Source of the DNA: Frankiales bacterium
GTDB lineage: Bacteria; Actinomycetota; Actinomycetes; S36-B12; CAIYMF01
Assembly: GCA_016125335.1 (NCBI GenBank)
Contig: WGLY01000027.1
Location: forward strand, 1 to 64,000
DNA length: 64,000 nucleotides
Direction: 5' to 3'
A model generated the notes under the pieces. That model did no database searches. It saw only the letters and a list, made by a program, of their open reading frames with translations, and was not told the origin of the DNA. Positions 31,616 through 41,629 of the stretch are shown piece by piece. The first letter of the stretch is position 1. Every line of letters starts with the position of its first letter. The position numbers and the translations under genes were made by a program.

Positions 31616-32752
31616 GTGAGGGCCGTGGTGGTCGGAGCCGGTGCGTGGGGCCTGCCCGCGGCGGCCGAGCTCGCCCGCCGCGGCCACGACGTCACCCTCC
31701 TGGACCGGCACGGCACCGCCCACCAGCTCGGGTCCTCCTCCGGCCCCACCCGGCTGTGGCGCCTCGCGCACCCGGACCGACTGCGCGTGCGCCTGGCCCA
31801 GCGCTCGGTGGAGGCCTGGCACCGGCTGGAGGCAGCCTCCGGCATCACCGCGATCCTCGAGCGCGGCCTCGTCTGGCGCGACGACGTCACGTGGGAGAAG
31901 GTCGACGCCGCCCTCACCGCCGAGGGCGTGCCGCACGAGGTGGTCGAGCCCCAGGACGTCGGACGGGTCTTCCCGGGGCTGCGCCCCGACGGCCGCGTCG
32001 CCGTGTGGCAGCGCGACGCCGGCCCGGTGCTCGCCCGGGCGGCCCTCGACGCGCAGGCGGCGCTGTTCGCGATGGCCCGCGGGGAGCTGGTGTGCGGGCC
32101 TGTCGTGCGGGAGATCGACACCACCTCCGACGGCGTGCTCCTGCTCGCCGAGGGCGGCCGCTCCTTCCGGGCCGACGTCGCCGTCCTCGCGCCCGGGCCC
32201 GGGGCCGGGGCGCTGCTGCGCGCCCTCGGCGTCCCGCTCACCCTCTACCCGGTGCTCGAGCAGGTGTGCCACGTGGGCCACGCCCCGGACACCGACGCCA
32301 TGCCCTGCCTCTACGACGGGCCGATGGGCCAGGAGCCCGGGATGTACGCGATGCCCACCCCGGGTCGTGGCTACAAGCTCGGCGTCGACCAGCCGCTGCG
32401 CGCCTGGCGCGAGGACGACCTCGACCGGGTGCCCGACCCCGGCGTCTCCGCCCACATCTCGGCGCGGGTGTCGCGCAACTTCGTCGACCTCGACCCCACC
32501 GTGCTCGACGCTCAGGTGTGCTCGTGGACCGACTCCCCGGACGGCCGCTTCGTGATCGACACCGTGGCGGACGGGCGGGTGGTGATCGCCTGCGGCGACT
32601 CCGGCGAGGGCTTCAAGTTCTCCGCCCTCATGGGGCTGATCCTGGCCGACCTGGCCGAGGGCCGGGCGCCCGACGCCGACGTCGCGACGTTCGGGCTGGC
32701 CAGGTTCGCCGGCGGCGAGCCGGTCCGCCTCCCGCACGTGCTCGGCCGGTAG
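31616..32752 (+). CDS. FAD-dependent amino acid oxidase (DAO/monomeric sarcosine oxidase type)
   Basis: 378 residues. An N-terminal Rossmann FAD-binding motif VVVGAGAWGLPAAAELARRGHDVTLLD is followed by SSSGPTRLWRLAHPD, reminiscent of the N-methyltryptophan oxidase/sarcosine oxidase (SoxA/MTOX) group. The C-terminal GDSGEGFKFSALMG, with Lys, matches their flavin-proximal region. It probably oxidises a secondary or N-methylated amino acid and releases peroxide; the exact substrate cannot be read from sequence. It does not appear linked in pathway to thyX downstream. Confidence 0.87.
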   Translation: MRAVVVGAGAWGLPAAAELARRGHDVTLLDRHGTAHQLGSSSGPTRLWRLAHPDRLRVRLAQRSVEAWHRLEAASGITAILERGLVWRDDVTWEKVDAALTAEGVPHEVVEPQDVGRVFPGLRPDGRVAVWQRDAGPVLARAALDAQAALFAMARGELVCGPVVREIDTTSDGVLLLAEGGRSFRADVAVLAPGPGAGALLRALGVPLTLYPVLEQVCHVGHAPDTDAMPCLYDGPMGQEPGMYAMPTPGRGYKLGVDQPLRAWREDDLDRVPDPGVSAHISARVSRNFVDLDPTVLDAQVCSWTDSPDGRFVIDTVADGRVVIACGDSGEGFKFSALMGLILADLAEGRAPDADVATFGLARFAGGEPVRLPHVLGR

Positions 32753-32789
32753 CCTCGCGGGCGTCCCCCACCGACCGCAGGAGAGCCCC

Positions 32790-33521
32790 ATGACCGACGG
32801 TGCCGCGCCCGAGATCTCCTTCCGGAGCGACGTCACCGTCGAGCTCGTGAAGTCCTCGGCGTCCGACGCCGACGTCCTGTTCGCGGCACGGGTGTCCACC
32901 AAGGGCGAGCAGTCGCTCGAGGACGTCGACTCCGACGCCGGGCGCTCCGCGGGGCTCATCAACTACCTCATGCGGGACCGGCACGGGAGCCCGTTCGAGC
33001 ACAACTCCTTCACCTTCTTCGTGCGCGCCCCGATCTTCGTGTGGCGCGAGCACATGCGGCACCGCATCACGTCGTACAACGAGGAGTCCGGCCGCTACCG
33101 CGAGCTCGAGCCGGTGTTCTACGTGCCCGGCCCGGAGCGCAACCTCGTGCAGCAGGGCAAGCCCGGGGCCTACGAGTTCGTGCCGGGGTCCCCGGAGCAG
33201 CACGCCCTGGTCGACTCCACGGTGCGCGCGTCGTGCGAGCAGGCCTACGCCGCCTACCGCGCGATGCTCGACGCCGGCGTCGCCCGCGAGGTGGCCCGCA
33301 TCGTGCTCCCCGTCACGATCTACTCCTCGGCCTACGTCACGATGAACGCGCGGGCGCTGATGAACTTCCTCTCCCTGCGCACCAAGCGCGAGGGGTCGCA
33401 CTTCCCGTCGTTCCCGCAGCGCGAGATCGAGCTGGTGGCCGAGCGCTACGAGCAGGAGTTCGAGCGGCTCATGCCCCTGACCTACGCCGCGTTCCAGGCC
33501 AACGGACGGGTCGCGCCCTGA
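32790..33521 (+). CDS. thyX: Flavin-dependent thymidylate synthase
   Basis: Makes dTMP from dUMP with FAD, NADPH and methylene-tetrahydrofolate. The diagnostic RHR-x7-S motif is R90-H91-R92...S100. The 243-residue length is normal. GGAGAG precedes the ATG; TAGCCT at 32751-32756 is a plausible -10 with a short leader. It sits next to dapA, the usual order in actinomycetes. Confidence 0.97.
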   Translation: MTDGAAPEISFRSDVTVELVKSSASDADVLFAARVSTKGEQSLEDVDSDAGRSAGLINYLMRDRHGSPFEHNSFTFFVRAPIFVWREHMRHRITSYNEESGRYRELEPVFYVPGPERNLVQQGKPGAYEFVPGSPEQHALVDSTVRASCEQAYAAYRAMLDAGVAREVARIVLPVTIYSSAYVTMNARALMNFLSLRTKREGSHFPSFPQREIELVAERYEQEFERLMPLTYAAFQANGRVAP

Positions 33522-33565
33522 CGCCCGTCCGGCCGCGGGAGGAGACCGCCGGGGCGCGGGACCAC

Positions 33566-33571
33566 TAGTCT
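33566..33571 (+). promoter_or_regulatory. -10 element of dapA
   Basis: TAGTCT is 7 nt before ATG 33579. A GGAGG sits between them but would be at or upstream of the transcript start, so the message could be leaderless. Confidence 0.4.
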
Positions 33572-33578
33572 GGAGGCC

Positions 33579-34499
33579 ATGCCCCGCACGTCGACCCCCC
33601 AGCGTCCGTTCGGCCGGATGCTCACGGCGATGGTCACGCCCTTCCACGCCGACGGGTCGCTGGACACCCACGCCGCCGCCGCCCTCGCCGAGGACCTCGT
33701 CGAGCTCGGCAACGACGGCCTGGTGATCAGCGGCACCACGGGGGAGTCGCCCACCACGAGCGACGACGAGAAGGAGCGCCTGCTGCGCGCCGTCGTCGAG
33801 GCGGTCGGCGACCGGGCGCACGTGCTCGCCGGCGTCGGCACCTACGACACCCACCACTCGATCGAGCTGGCCCGCACCGCGGAGAAGGCGGGCGCGCACG
33901 GCCTGCTCGTGGTGACGCCCTACTACAGCAAGCCGCCGCAGGAGGGGCTCGTCGCCCACTTCACCGCGGTCGCCGAGGCCACCGGCCTGCCGGTGATGCT
34001 CTACGACATCCCCGGCCGCACCGGCACCGCGATCGCGGCCGAGACCCTGCTGCGCCTGGCCGGGCACCCGCAGGTGGTGGCCGTGAAGGACGCCGCCGGC
34101 GACCCGTTCAAGGCGCAGCGGGTGATGTCGCGCTGCGAGCTCGTCTACTACTCCGGCGACGACGCGATGAACCTCCCGCTGCTGGCCGTCGGCGCCGTCG
34201 GCGCGGTGAGCGTGACCGGCCACGTCGTGGCCGACCGGATCGCCGCCATGATCGCCGCGCACGAGGCCGGCGACGTCGAGCTCGCCCGCGAGCTCAACGA
34301 CGAGCTCGTCCCCGTCACCGAGGGGATCATGACCAGGACCCAGGGGGTCATCGCCGTGAAGGCAGCGCTCGAGCACCAGGGCCGTCCGGGCGGTGGCGCG
34401 CTGCGGCTGCCTCTGCTGCCCATGCCGGCCGCGGACCGCCACGCCCTCGTGGAGTCGCTCGCGGACGGCGGCGTGCCGGGCTTCGAGTCGGTCGCATGA
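33579..34499 (+). CDS. dapA: 4-hydroxy-tetrahydrodipicolinate synthase
   Basis: Condenses pyruvate with aspartate semialdehyde, first step of the diaminopimelate/lysine branch. The Schiff-base lysine is K170 in VVAVKDAAGD. Y142 lies in LYDIPGRTG and the GTTGE motif is at 52-56. 306 residues. The stop overlaps the RNase J start (ATGA), suggesting coupling. Confidence 0.97.
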   Translation: MPRTSTPQRPFGRMLTAMVTPFHADGSLDTHAAAALAEDLVELGNDGLVISGTTGESPTTSDDEKERLLRAVVEAVGDRAHVLAGVGTYDTHHSIELARTAEKAGAHGLLVVTPYYSKPPQEGLVAHFTAVAEATGLPVMLYDIPGRTGTAIAAETLLRLAGHPQVVAVKDAAGDPFKAQRVMSRCELVYYSGDDAMNLPLLAVGAVGAVSVTGHVVADRIAAMIAAHEAGDVELARELNDELVPVTEGIMTRTQGVIAVKAALEHQGRPGGGALRLPLLPMPAADRHALVESLADGGVPGFESVA

Positions 34500-36181
34500 G
34501 CCACGCCCACCCGGAGCTCGGGACGCCTCCCGCGCTCCCCGCCGACGGGCTGCGCGTCGTCCCCCTCGGGGGCCTCGGCGACATCGGCCGCAACATGACC
34601 GTGTTCGAGCACGCCGGGCGGCTGCTCGTCGTCGACTGCGGCGTGCTGTTCCCGGAGGACGCCCAGCCCGGCGTCGACCTGATCCTCCCGGACTTCGACT
34701 TCATCCGGGACCGCCTCGACGCGGTCGAGGCGATCGTGCTCACGCACGCCCACGAGGACCACATCGGCGCGGTGCCCTACCTGCTGCGCGAGCGCGCCGA
34801 CATCCCCGTGTACGGCTCGAGGCTCACCCTGGCGCTGCTCGAGTCCAAGCTGCGCGAGCACCGCATCAAGGGCACCACCGTGGAGGTCGCCGAGGGCGGC
34901 ACCACGACGGCCGGCCCGTTCGAGCTCGAGTTCGTCGCGGTCAACCACTCCATCCCGGACGCGCTCGCGGTCTTCATCGCCACCCCGGCCGGCACCGTGC
35001 TGCACACCGGCGACTTCAAGATGGACCAGCTCCCGCTCGACGGGCGCATCACCGACCTGCGGTCCTTCGCCCGGCTCGGCGAGCGCGGCGTCGACCTGTT
35101 CCTCGTCGACTCGACCAACGCCGAGGTGTCGGGCTTCGTCTCCAGCGAGCGCGACATCGAGCCGGCGCTCGACCGGGTCTTCACCGGCGCCCAGGGGCGG
35201 ATCGTCGTCGCCTCCTTCGCCTCGCACATCCACCGGATCCAGCAGGTCGTCGACATCGCCCGCCGGCACGGCCGGCACGTCGCGTTCTTCGGCCGCTCGA
35301 TGGTGCGCAACATGGGCGTCGCGCGCGAGCTCGGCTACCTCACGATGCCCGACGACATGGTCGTCACCCCGGAGCAGCTCGCCCAGCTGCCCGACGACAA
35401 GGTCGTGCTCGTGTGCACCGGGTCGCAGGGCGAGCCGATGGCGGCGCTGTCGCGCATCGCGAACAACGACCACCAGATCAAGGTCGGCCCCGGCGACACC
35501 GTGGTGCTCGCCTCCTCGCTCATCCCCGGCAACGAGAACGCCGTGAGCCGCGTGATCAACGGGCTCACGCGCCTCGGGGCGAAGGTCGTGCACAAGGGCA
35601 ACGCGATGGTCCACGTCAGCGGTCACGCGGCGGCGGGCGAGCTGCTCTACTGCTACAACGTCGTCAAGCCGCGCAACGTGATGCCGGTGCACGGCGAGCC
35701 CCGTCACCTCAAGGCCAACGCCGAGCTCGCCCTGGCCACGGGTGTCCCGGCCGAGCGCATCGTGCTCACCCTCGACGGCGGGGTGGTCGACCTCGTGGGC
35801 GGCGTCGCCCGCGTCACCGGCGCCGTGCCGTGCGGCTACGTCTACGTCGACGGCGCCAGCGTCGGCGACCTCACGGAGTCCTCGCTCAAGGACCGCCGCG
35901 TGCTGGGCACCGAGGGCTTCGTCACCTGCTTCGTCGTCGTCGACAGCGTCGACGGCAAGGTCACCGCGGGCCCGGAGATCCAGGCCCGCGGCTTCGTCGA
36001 GGACGACTCGGTCTTCGACGAGGTGATCCCGGTCATCCGCGCCGCGGTCGAGGACGCCCTGCGCAACGGCAGCACGGACCAGTACGCGCTCCAGCAGCTG
36101 GTCCGCCGCGTCCTCGGCCGGTGGGTCAACGACCAGCACCGCCGGCGTCCGATGATCGTGCCGGTCGTCGTCGAGGCCTGA
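34496..36181 (+). CDS. rnj: Ribonuclease J
   Basis: A metallo-beta-lactamase/beta-CASP ribonuclease with 5'-3' exo- and endonuclease activity. The zinc motif HAHEDH is at residues 84-89, with NHSIPDALA, HTGDFKMDQ, and the beta-CASP SSLIPGNE and HVSGHA further on. 561 residues is typical. The dapA-rnj order is conserved in actinomycetes. It probably acts with PNPase and RNase Y encoded in the same window. Confidence 0.96.
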   Translation: MSHAHPELGTPPALPADGLRVVPLGGLGDIGRNMTVFEHAGRLLVVDCGVLFPEDAQPGVDLILPDFDFIRDRLDAVEAIVLTHAHEDHIGAVPYLLRERADIPVYGSRLTLALLESKLREHRIKGTTVEVAEGGTTTAGPFELEFVAVNHSIPDALAVFIATPAGTVLHTGDFKMDQLPLDGRITDLRSFARLGERGVDLFLVDSTNAEVSGFVSSERDIEPALDRVFTGAQGRIVVASFASHIHRIQQVVDIARRHGRHVAFFGRSMVRNMGVARELGYLTMPDDMVVTPEQLAQLPDDKVVLVCTGSQGEPMAALSRIANNDHQIKVGPGDTVVLASSLIPGNENAVSRVINGLTRLGAKVVHKGNAMVHVSGHAAAGELLYCYNVVKPRNVMPVHGEPRHLKANAELALATGVPAERIVLTLDGGVVDLVGGVARVTGAVPCGYVYVDGASVGDLTESSLKDRRVLGTEGFVTCFVVVDSVDGKVTAGPEIQARGFVEDDSVFDEVIPVIRAAVEDALRNGSTDQYALQQLVRRVLGRWVNDQHRRRPMIVPVVVEA

Positions 36182-36261
36182 GCCGCCCCACCCGTCCACC
36201 GCCCGACCCCCGCCTCCGTGCCGCTGGGTCCGGTGTGGCGTACGGGGCTGGTGGGAGCCGT

Positions 36262-38901
36262 GTGAGTACGCTGCCGGACATGGCGACCCGTTCGCCCGCG
36301 CCGTCGCGCTCCCGCTCGGGGTCGGGACGGTCCGGGTCTTCCCCGACGAGCCGCCCGAAGGCCCCGGCGAGCAGCCGGTCGTCGTCGGCGCGCGCCTCCC
36401 GTCCGCGCATGTCCGCGTCCGAGTCCCGGGCGGCCCGGGCCGCGCGCCCGCCCGGCCCCTCGGCGTTCTCCCGCGTCGTGGGCGGGATCCTGGGCGCGTT
36501 CGTGGCCGTGTGGGTCGGCATCGGGCACCTGCTCGGCGCCGTGGTGCGCCGCGTCGGCCACGGCGCGCGCGACCTCGACCCGGCGCACCGCCGCGACGGC
36601 CTGGGGCTGGTGCTGGTGGGCCTGGCCATCCTCGTCGCGTTCGCCACCTGGTGGAACGTCACCTCGGGGCTCGGCGGCATCGTCGGCACGATCGTCACCG
36701 GCGCGCTCGGCAGCCTCGACTGGGCCCTGCCGTTCCTGCTGCTCGGCCTCGCCTGGCGCGTGCTGCGGCGTCCGGACGAGAGCGCGGCCACCGGCCGCAT
36801 CACCATCGGCTGGACCGCCCTCGTGCTCGCTGCGTGCGGGCTGGTGCACGTCGCGCACGGCACGCCCGTCCCCGCGGACGGCGCCGACGCGATGGCCGCG
36901 GGCGGCGGCGCCGTCGGCTGGCTTGCCTCCGCCCCGGTCGTGTCGGCCACCCACCCGGTGGTCGCCGCGCTGCTGCTCGTGCTGCTCGCCGTCTTCGGTC
37001 TCCTCGTCGTCACCGCCACGCCGGTCGCCGCGGTGCCCGAGCGGCTGCGCTACGTCCGCGACCGCCTGCTCGGCGTCGCGCCGATCCCGGTCGAGGGGGA
37101 GGAGGAGCCGGCTCCCACCACCGAGACGCGCGCCCAGCGCCGCCGCCGGCGCAAGGCCGAGGCGGCCGCCACGGCCGCCGGATCGGCGCACGGGCTCGGC
37201 GACCTCGCCGGCGACGTCGCGTTCGAGACGCCGGTGGTCGCGGAGCAGCCCCCGAAGGGCAGGCGACGCCGCGGCGCCGTGGCCGACGACGAGCACGTCG
37301 CGCCGGGCCCCGACGAGCAGTCCACCGTGATCGTGGACCTCACCGAGGACACCGTCGTCACCGCGCCGGCCCGCGTCGTGGCCGACCCGTTGCCCGAGAC
37401 GCCCTCACGCGTGGAGCAGCTGCCGCTGTCCGGCGACGTCACCTACCACCTGCCGCCGGTCGACGCGCTCAAGCCGGGGGCGGTGCACAAGCCGACGAGC
37501 AAGGCCTCCGACGCGGTGGTCGGCTCGCTCACCGAGGTGCTCGAGCAGTTCGGGATCGACGCGCAGGTGACCGGCTACATGCGCGGACCCACCGTGACCC
37601 GCTACGAGGTCGAGCTCGGGCCGGCGGTCAAGGTCGAGCGCGTCACCCAGCTGAGCAAGAACATCGCCTACGCCGTCGCGAGCGCCGACGTCCGGATCCT
37701 GTCCCCGATCCCGGGCAAGTCGGCCATCGGCATCGAGATCCCCAACACCGACCGCGAGCTGGTGAGCCTCGGCGACGTGCTGCGCAGCAAGGCGGCCACG
37801 AGCGACCACCACCCGATGCTCGTGGGCCTGGGCAAGGACGTCGAGGGCGGCTTCGTCTGCGGCAACCTCGCGAAGATGCCGCACATCCTCGTCGCGGGCG
37901 CCACCGGCGCGGGCAAGTCCGGCTGCATGAACACGCTCATCACCAGCGTGCTCATGCGCTCGACGCCCGACGAGGTGCGCATGGTGCTCATCGACCCCAA
38001 GCGCGTCGAGCTCACCGCCTACGACGGCGTGCCGCACCTCATCACGCCGATCATCACCAGCCCCAAGAAGGCGGCGGAGGCGCTGCAGTGGGTCGTGCGC
38101 GAGATGGACCTGCGCTACGACGACCTCGCGCAGTTCGGGTTCCGCCACATCGACGACTTCAACAAGGCCGTCCGCGCGGGGCAGGTGCAGCCGCTGCCGG
38201 GCAGCGAGCGCGTCATCACGCCCTACCCCTACCTGCTCGTGATCGTCGACGAGCTCGCGGACCTCATGATGGTGGCGCCGCGCGACGTCGAGGAGTCCAT
38301 CGTCCGCATCACGCAGCTCGCGCGGGCAGCGGGCATCCACCTCGTGCTCGCCACGCAGCGCCCGAGCGTCGACGTCGTCACGGGCCTCATCAAGGCCAAC
38401 GTGCCGAGCCGGCTCGCGTTCGCCACCTCGAGCCTGGCCGACAGCCGCGTCATCCTCGACCAGCCCGGCGCGGAGAAGCTCGTCGGCCAGGGCGACGCGC
38501 TGTTCCTGCCGATGGGCGCGAGCAAGCCCATCCGCATCCAGGGCTCGTGGGTGACCGAGAACGAGATCCGCGCCGTCGTCGCGCACTGCAAGACGCAGAT
38601 GGCGCCGGCCTACCGCTCGGACATCACGGCGCCGGCCTCGGCGAAGAAGGACGTCGACGAGGAGATCGGCGACGACCTCGACCTGCTGCGCGCCGCCGTG
38701 GAGCTCGTCGTCACGACCCAGTTCGGCTCGACGTCGATGCTCCAGCGCAAGCTGCGCGTGGGCTTCGCCAAGGCCGGCCGGCTCATGGACCTCATGGAGA
38801 GCCGCGGGATCGTCGGCCCGAGCGAGGGCAGCAAGGCCCGCGACGTGCTGGTCACGGTCGAGGAGCTCGAGAGCGTGCTCGCCCTGCTCGGCGGCGAGTA
38901 G
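36262..38901 (+). CDS. ftsK: DNA translocase FtsK/SpoIIIE
   Basis: A septal DNA pump that segregates chromosome termini at division. About 879 residues. A basic Ser/Arg/Pro-rich N-terminus is followed by about four membrane segments (roughly residues 70-260) and an acidic linker. The motor has Walker A GATGAGKS at 546-553, Walker B LVIVDELADLMMV, and LVLATQRPSVDVVTG. The C-terminal winged-helix gamma domain has ASMLQRKLRVGFAKAGRLMD-like sequence. GTG 36262 follows GGGAG at 36253-36257; an in-frame ATG at 36280 lacks a ribosome binding site. Confidence 0.95.
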   Translation: MSTLPDMATRSPAPSRSRSGSGRSGSSPTSRPKAPASSRSSSARASRPRMSASESRAARAARPPGPSAFSRVVGGILGAFVAVWVGIGHLLGAVVRRVGHGARDLDPAHRRDGLGLVLVGLAILVAFATWWNVTSGLGGIVGTIVTGALGSLDWALPFLLLGLAWRVLRRPDESAATGRITIGWTALVLAACGLVHVAHGTPVPADGADAMAAGGGAVGWLASAPVVSATHPVVAALLLVLLAVFGLLVVTATPVAAVPERLRYVRDRLLGVAPIPVEGEEEPAPTTETRAQRRRRRKAEAAATAAGSAHGLGDLAGDVAFETPVVAEQPPKGRRRRGAVADDEHVAPGPDEQSTVIVDLTEDTVVTAPARVVADPLPETPSRVEQLPLSGDVTYHLPPVDALKPGAVHKPTSKASDAVVGSLTEVLEQFGIDAQVTGYMRGPTVTRYEVELGPAVKVERVTQLSKNIAYAVASADVRILSPIPGKSAIGIEIPNTDRELVSLGDVLRSKAATSDHHPMLVGLGKDVEGGFVCGNLAKMPHILVAGATGAGKSGCMNTLITSVLMRSTPDEVRMVLIDPKRVELTAYDGVPHLITPIITSPKKAAEALQWVVREMDLRYDDLAQFGFRHIDDFNKAVRAGQVQPLPGSERVITPYPYLLVIVDELADLMMVAPRDVEESIVRITQLARAAGIHLVLATQRPSVDVVTGLIKANVPSRLAFATSSLADSRVILDQPGAEKLVGQGDALFLPMGASKPIRIQGSWVTENEIRAVVAHCKTQMAPAYRSDITAPASAKKDVDEEIGDDLDLLRAAVELVVTTQFGSTSMLQRKLRVGFAKAGRLMDLMESRGIVGPSEGSKARDVLVTVEELESVLALLGGE

Positions 38902-39191
38902 CCGCCTGCCGGCACCCAGGGTGACCGTCGCGCCCGGGGGGCCCGTGATGGGCAGGCCCGAGGCGGACGGAGGGGCCGGCCGGACCGCACGCGTGGTCCT
39001 GCCGGGTGTCCGGGGGTCGGACGCCCACCGCTGCCGCGGCCGAACCCCGCTGACCTGCGGGGACACCGCCCGGACGGCGGAAGTCGATCTTGGTCGGGTG
39101 GATCGGGGTCACGAACCGGCCTAGCATGGTCGACCGGCGGCAGTCGGAGTGCGCACCCGGTCACTCTCCGTCGACAGGGGAGGGGTCCGGC
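38902..39191 (+). promoter_or_regulatory. ftsK-rodZ intergenic region with promoter
   Basis: About 290 bp without a gene. TAGCAT at 39122-39127 is a plausible -10 for the RodZ-like gene, and AGGGGAGGGG precedes its ATG. Several G+C-rich inverted repeats are present, but no clear terminator with a U-tract. Confidence 0.35.
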
Positions 39192-40049
39192 ATGTCCGAG
39201 GCACCGCTGACGGTCGGCCAGACCGTCGAGCGCGCGCGCACGGCTGCCGGCATGACCGTCGCCCAGGTCGCGGCCGCCACCCGGGTGCGGGCGACCGTCA
39301 TCTCCGCCATCGAGAAGGACGACTTCCGCCTCTGCGGCGGCGACGTCTACGCCCGCGGCCACCTCAAGAGCATCGCGACCGCCGTGGGCATCGACCCGGC
39401 CGAGCTCGCCGCGCATTTCGACGAGCAGCAGGGGGCCAGCCGGCCCGCCGTGCCCGTCGTGGAGCCCATCGACCAGCCCACCCGCGTGATGGACGCCAGC
39501 GGCAGCCTCAGCGCGCTGGCCGGCACGCTGGGCTCCTCGAGCACCGACCGCCGCGGGGCCAACTGGACCGCCGTCATGGCGCTCGCCTTCGTCGCGGTGG
39601 TCGTCGTCGGCGCGATCTCGCTGCTGAGCAACCGCGGCGGCGAGGTGCCGGCGGCCGCGAACACGCCGACGCCCACGCCGTCCTCCACGCCGAGCGTCAC
39701 CGCCCCGGCGAGCAGCCCCGCGGCCACGCCCAGCGACTCGGCGTCGCCCACCACCTCGCCGTCCGACGTCGTGGCCGAGGGCAACGGCGTCACCGTCGTG
39801 CTCGACGTCACCGGGTCCGCGTCGTGGATCCGCGCCACCACGGCCAGCGGCAAGACCCTCTACGAGGGCACCCTCCAGCAGGGCGAGCGCAAGACCTTCC
39901 GCGACAAGACGAAGGTGAAGCTCCTCATCGGGAGCGCGGGCGCGGTCGAGCTCACCGTCAACGGCAAGAGCCTCGGCAGCCCCGGCGGCAACGGCCAGGT
40001 CGTGCGCACCGAGTTCGGGCCGGGCGACCCCACCAACCCCTCCGCCTGA
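39192..40049 (+). CDS. RodZ-like protein: HTH domain, one membrane segment, DUF4115
   Basis: 285 residues. An N-terminal HTH_25 domain is present (LTVGQTVERARTAAGMTVAQVAAATRVRATVISAIEKDDF). A single membrane segment follows near residues 133-150, then a Thr/Ser/Pro-rich extracytoplasmic linker. The C-terminal DUF4115 domain has ASWIRATTASGKTLYEGTLQQGE and an SAGAVELTVNGK strand. The architecture is that of RodZ, which links MreB to the wall elongation machinery; actinobacterial members next to ftsK and rimO are not functionally proven. Confidence 0.88.
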   Translation: MSEAPLTVGQTVERARTAAGMTVAQVAAATRVRATVISAIEKDDFRLCGGDVYARGHLKSIATAVGIDPAELAAHFDEQQGASRPAVPVVEPIDQPTRVMDASGSLSALAGTLGSSSTDRRGANWTAVMALAFVAVVVVGAISLLSNRGGEVPAAANTPTPTPSSTPSVTAPASSPAATPSDSASPTTSPSDVVAEGNGVTVVLDVTGSASWIRATTASGKTLYEGTLQQGERKTFRDKTKVKLLIGSAGAVELTVNGKSLGSPGGNGQVVRTEFGPGDPTNPSA

Positions 40050-40103
40050 CGCCGTCCGCGCCGACCGCCGGCATCGCCGCACGTGAGCGGTGCCGCCGAC
40101 CCG

Positions 40104-40109
40104 TAGGCT
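40104..40109 (+). promoter_or_regulatory. -10 element of rimO (leaderless)
   Basis: TAGGCT lies 7 nt upstream of ATG 40117, with no ribosome binding site. Confidence 0.45.
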
Positions 40110-40116
40110 CTCCTGC

Positions 40117-41601
40117 ATGACCTCTCCCGCCGACGCGACCGTGCGCCGCGTCGCGCTCGTCACCCTCGGGTGCGCGCGCAACGAGGTCGACTCCGAGGAG
40201 CTCGCCGGCCGGCTCGCCGCCGACGGCTGGGAGCTCGTCGACGACGCCGCGGACGCGGATGCGGTGGTGGTCAACACCTGCGGGTTCGTCGAGGCGGCCA
40301 AGAAGGACTCCGTCGACACCCTGCTCGAGGCGGCCGACCTCAAGGCCCACGGGCGCCCGCAGGCGGTCGTGGCCGTGGGCTGCCTGGCCGAGCGCTACGG
40401 CGACCAGCTCGCGGAGTCGCTGCCCGAGGCCGACGCCGTGCTCGGCTTCGACGACTACTCCGACATCGGCGCGCGGCTGCGCCGCATCGTCGCCGGCGAG
40501 GCGCACGTGCCCCACGCCCCGCGCGACCGTCGCCTGCTGCTGCCCCTCTCGCCGGTGGAGCGGTCCGAGGCGGACGTCGCGCTGCGGGGCCACGGCCAGC
40601 TCGACGAGCCGGACCTGCCCGCGGGCGTGGCGCCGGCCAGCGGGCCGCGCGTGGTGCGGCGGCGCCTGGGCACCGGGCCGTCCGCGCCGCTCAAGCTGGC
40701 CTCCGGCTGCGACCGGCGCTGCTCCTTCTGCGCCATCCCCGCGTTCCGCGGCTCCTTCGTGTCGCGCCGCCCGTCCGACGTCGTCGCCGAGGCGCGGTGG
40801 CTGGCCGGCCAGGGGGTCCGCGAGGTGGTCCTCGTCTCGGAGAACTCCACCTCCTACGGCAAGGACCTCGGCGACCTGCGCCTGCTCGAGACGCTGCTGC
40901 CCGAGGTGGCGGCCGTCGACGGCATCGAGTGGGTGCGCGTGTCCTACCTCCAGCCGGCCGAGACCCGCCCGTCCCTGCTCGAGGCCATCGCGACGACCCC
41001 CGGCGTCGTCCCGTACTTCGACCTCTCGTTCCAGCACGCCTCGTCCACCGTGCTGCGCCGCATGCGGCGCTTCGGCGGCACCGAGTCGTTCCTCGAGCTG
41101 CTCGCCTCCGCCCGGGCGCTCTCGCCGGGCGCCGGGGCGCGCAGCAACGTCATCGTGGGCTTCCCCGGCGAGACCGAGGCCGACGTCGAGGAGCTCGAGG
41201 CGTTCCTCGTGGCCGCCCGGCTCGACGCCGTCGGCGTCTTCGGCTACTCCGACGAGGACGGCACCGAGGCCGCCGGCTACGACGGCAAGCTCGACGAGGA
41301 CGTCGTGCGCGAGCGGGTCGAGCGGGTCGCCGCGCTGGTGGAGGAGCTCACGGCGCAGCGCGCCGAGGACCGGCTGGGCGACACCGTGGAGGTGCTCGTC
41401 GAGCACGTGGGGCTCGACGACGACGGCGCGCCCGTGGTCGAGGGCCGCGCGGCCCACCAGGCGCCCGAGGTCGACGGCGCCACGGCGCTGGTCGACGGTG
41501 CCCTGCCGCTGGGGTCCGTCCGCGTCGGCGACCTGGTGACCGCCCGGGTCGTGGCCTGCGACGGCGTCGACCTCGTCGCCGCGGCGGAGGCCCGCCGGTG
41601 A
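40117..41601 (+). CDS. rimO: Ribosomal protein S12 methylthiotransferase RimO
   Basis: A radical-SAM enzyme that methylthiolates an Asp of ribosomal protein S12. The N-terminal [4Fe-4S] cluster cysteines are C19, C55 and C89. The radical-SAM motif CDRRCSFC is at C198, C202, C205, and there is a C-terminal TRAM domain. The 494-residue chain has an Arg-rich insertion of about 40 residues before the radical-SAM domain, as in other actinomycetes. It is a paralogue of miaB at 61408. Confidence 0.95.
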   Translation: MTSPADATVRRVALVTLGCARNEVDSEELAGRLAADGWELVDDAADADAVVVNTCGFVEAAKKDSVDTLLEAADLKAHGRPQAVVAVGCLAERYGDQLAESLPEADAVLGFDDYSDIGARLRRIVAGEAHVPHAPRDRRLLLPLSPVERSEADVALRGHGQLDEPDLPAGVAPASGPRVVRRRLGTGPSAPLKLASGCDRRCSFCAIPAFRGSFVSRRPSDVVAEARWLAGQGVREVVLVSENSTSYGKDLGDLRLLETLLPEVAAVDGIEWVRVSYLQPAETRPSLLEAIATTPGVVPYFDLSFQHASSTVLRRMRRFGGTESFLELLASARALSPGAGARSNVIVGFPGETEADVEELEAFLVAARLDAVGVFGYSDEDGTEAAGYDGKLDEDVVRERVERVAALVEELTAQRAEDRLGDTVEVLVEHVGLDDDGAPVVEGRAAHQAPEVDGATALVDGALPLGSVRVGDLVTARVVACDGVDLVAAAEARR

Positions 41602-41629
41602 CCTCGAGCGGGCACCGCGGGGCGGCCGG

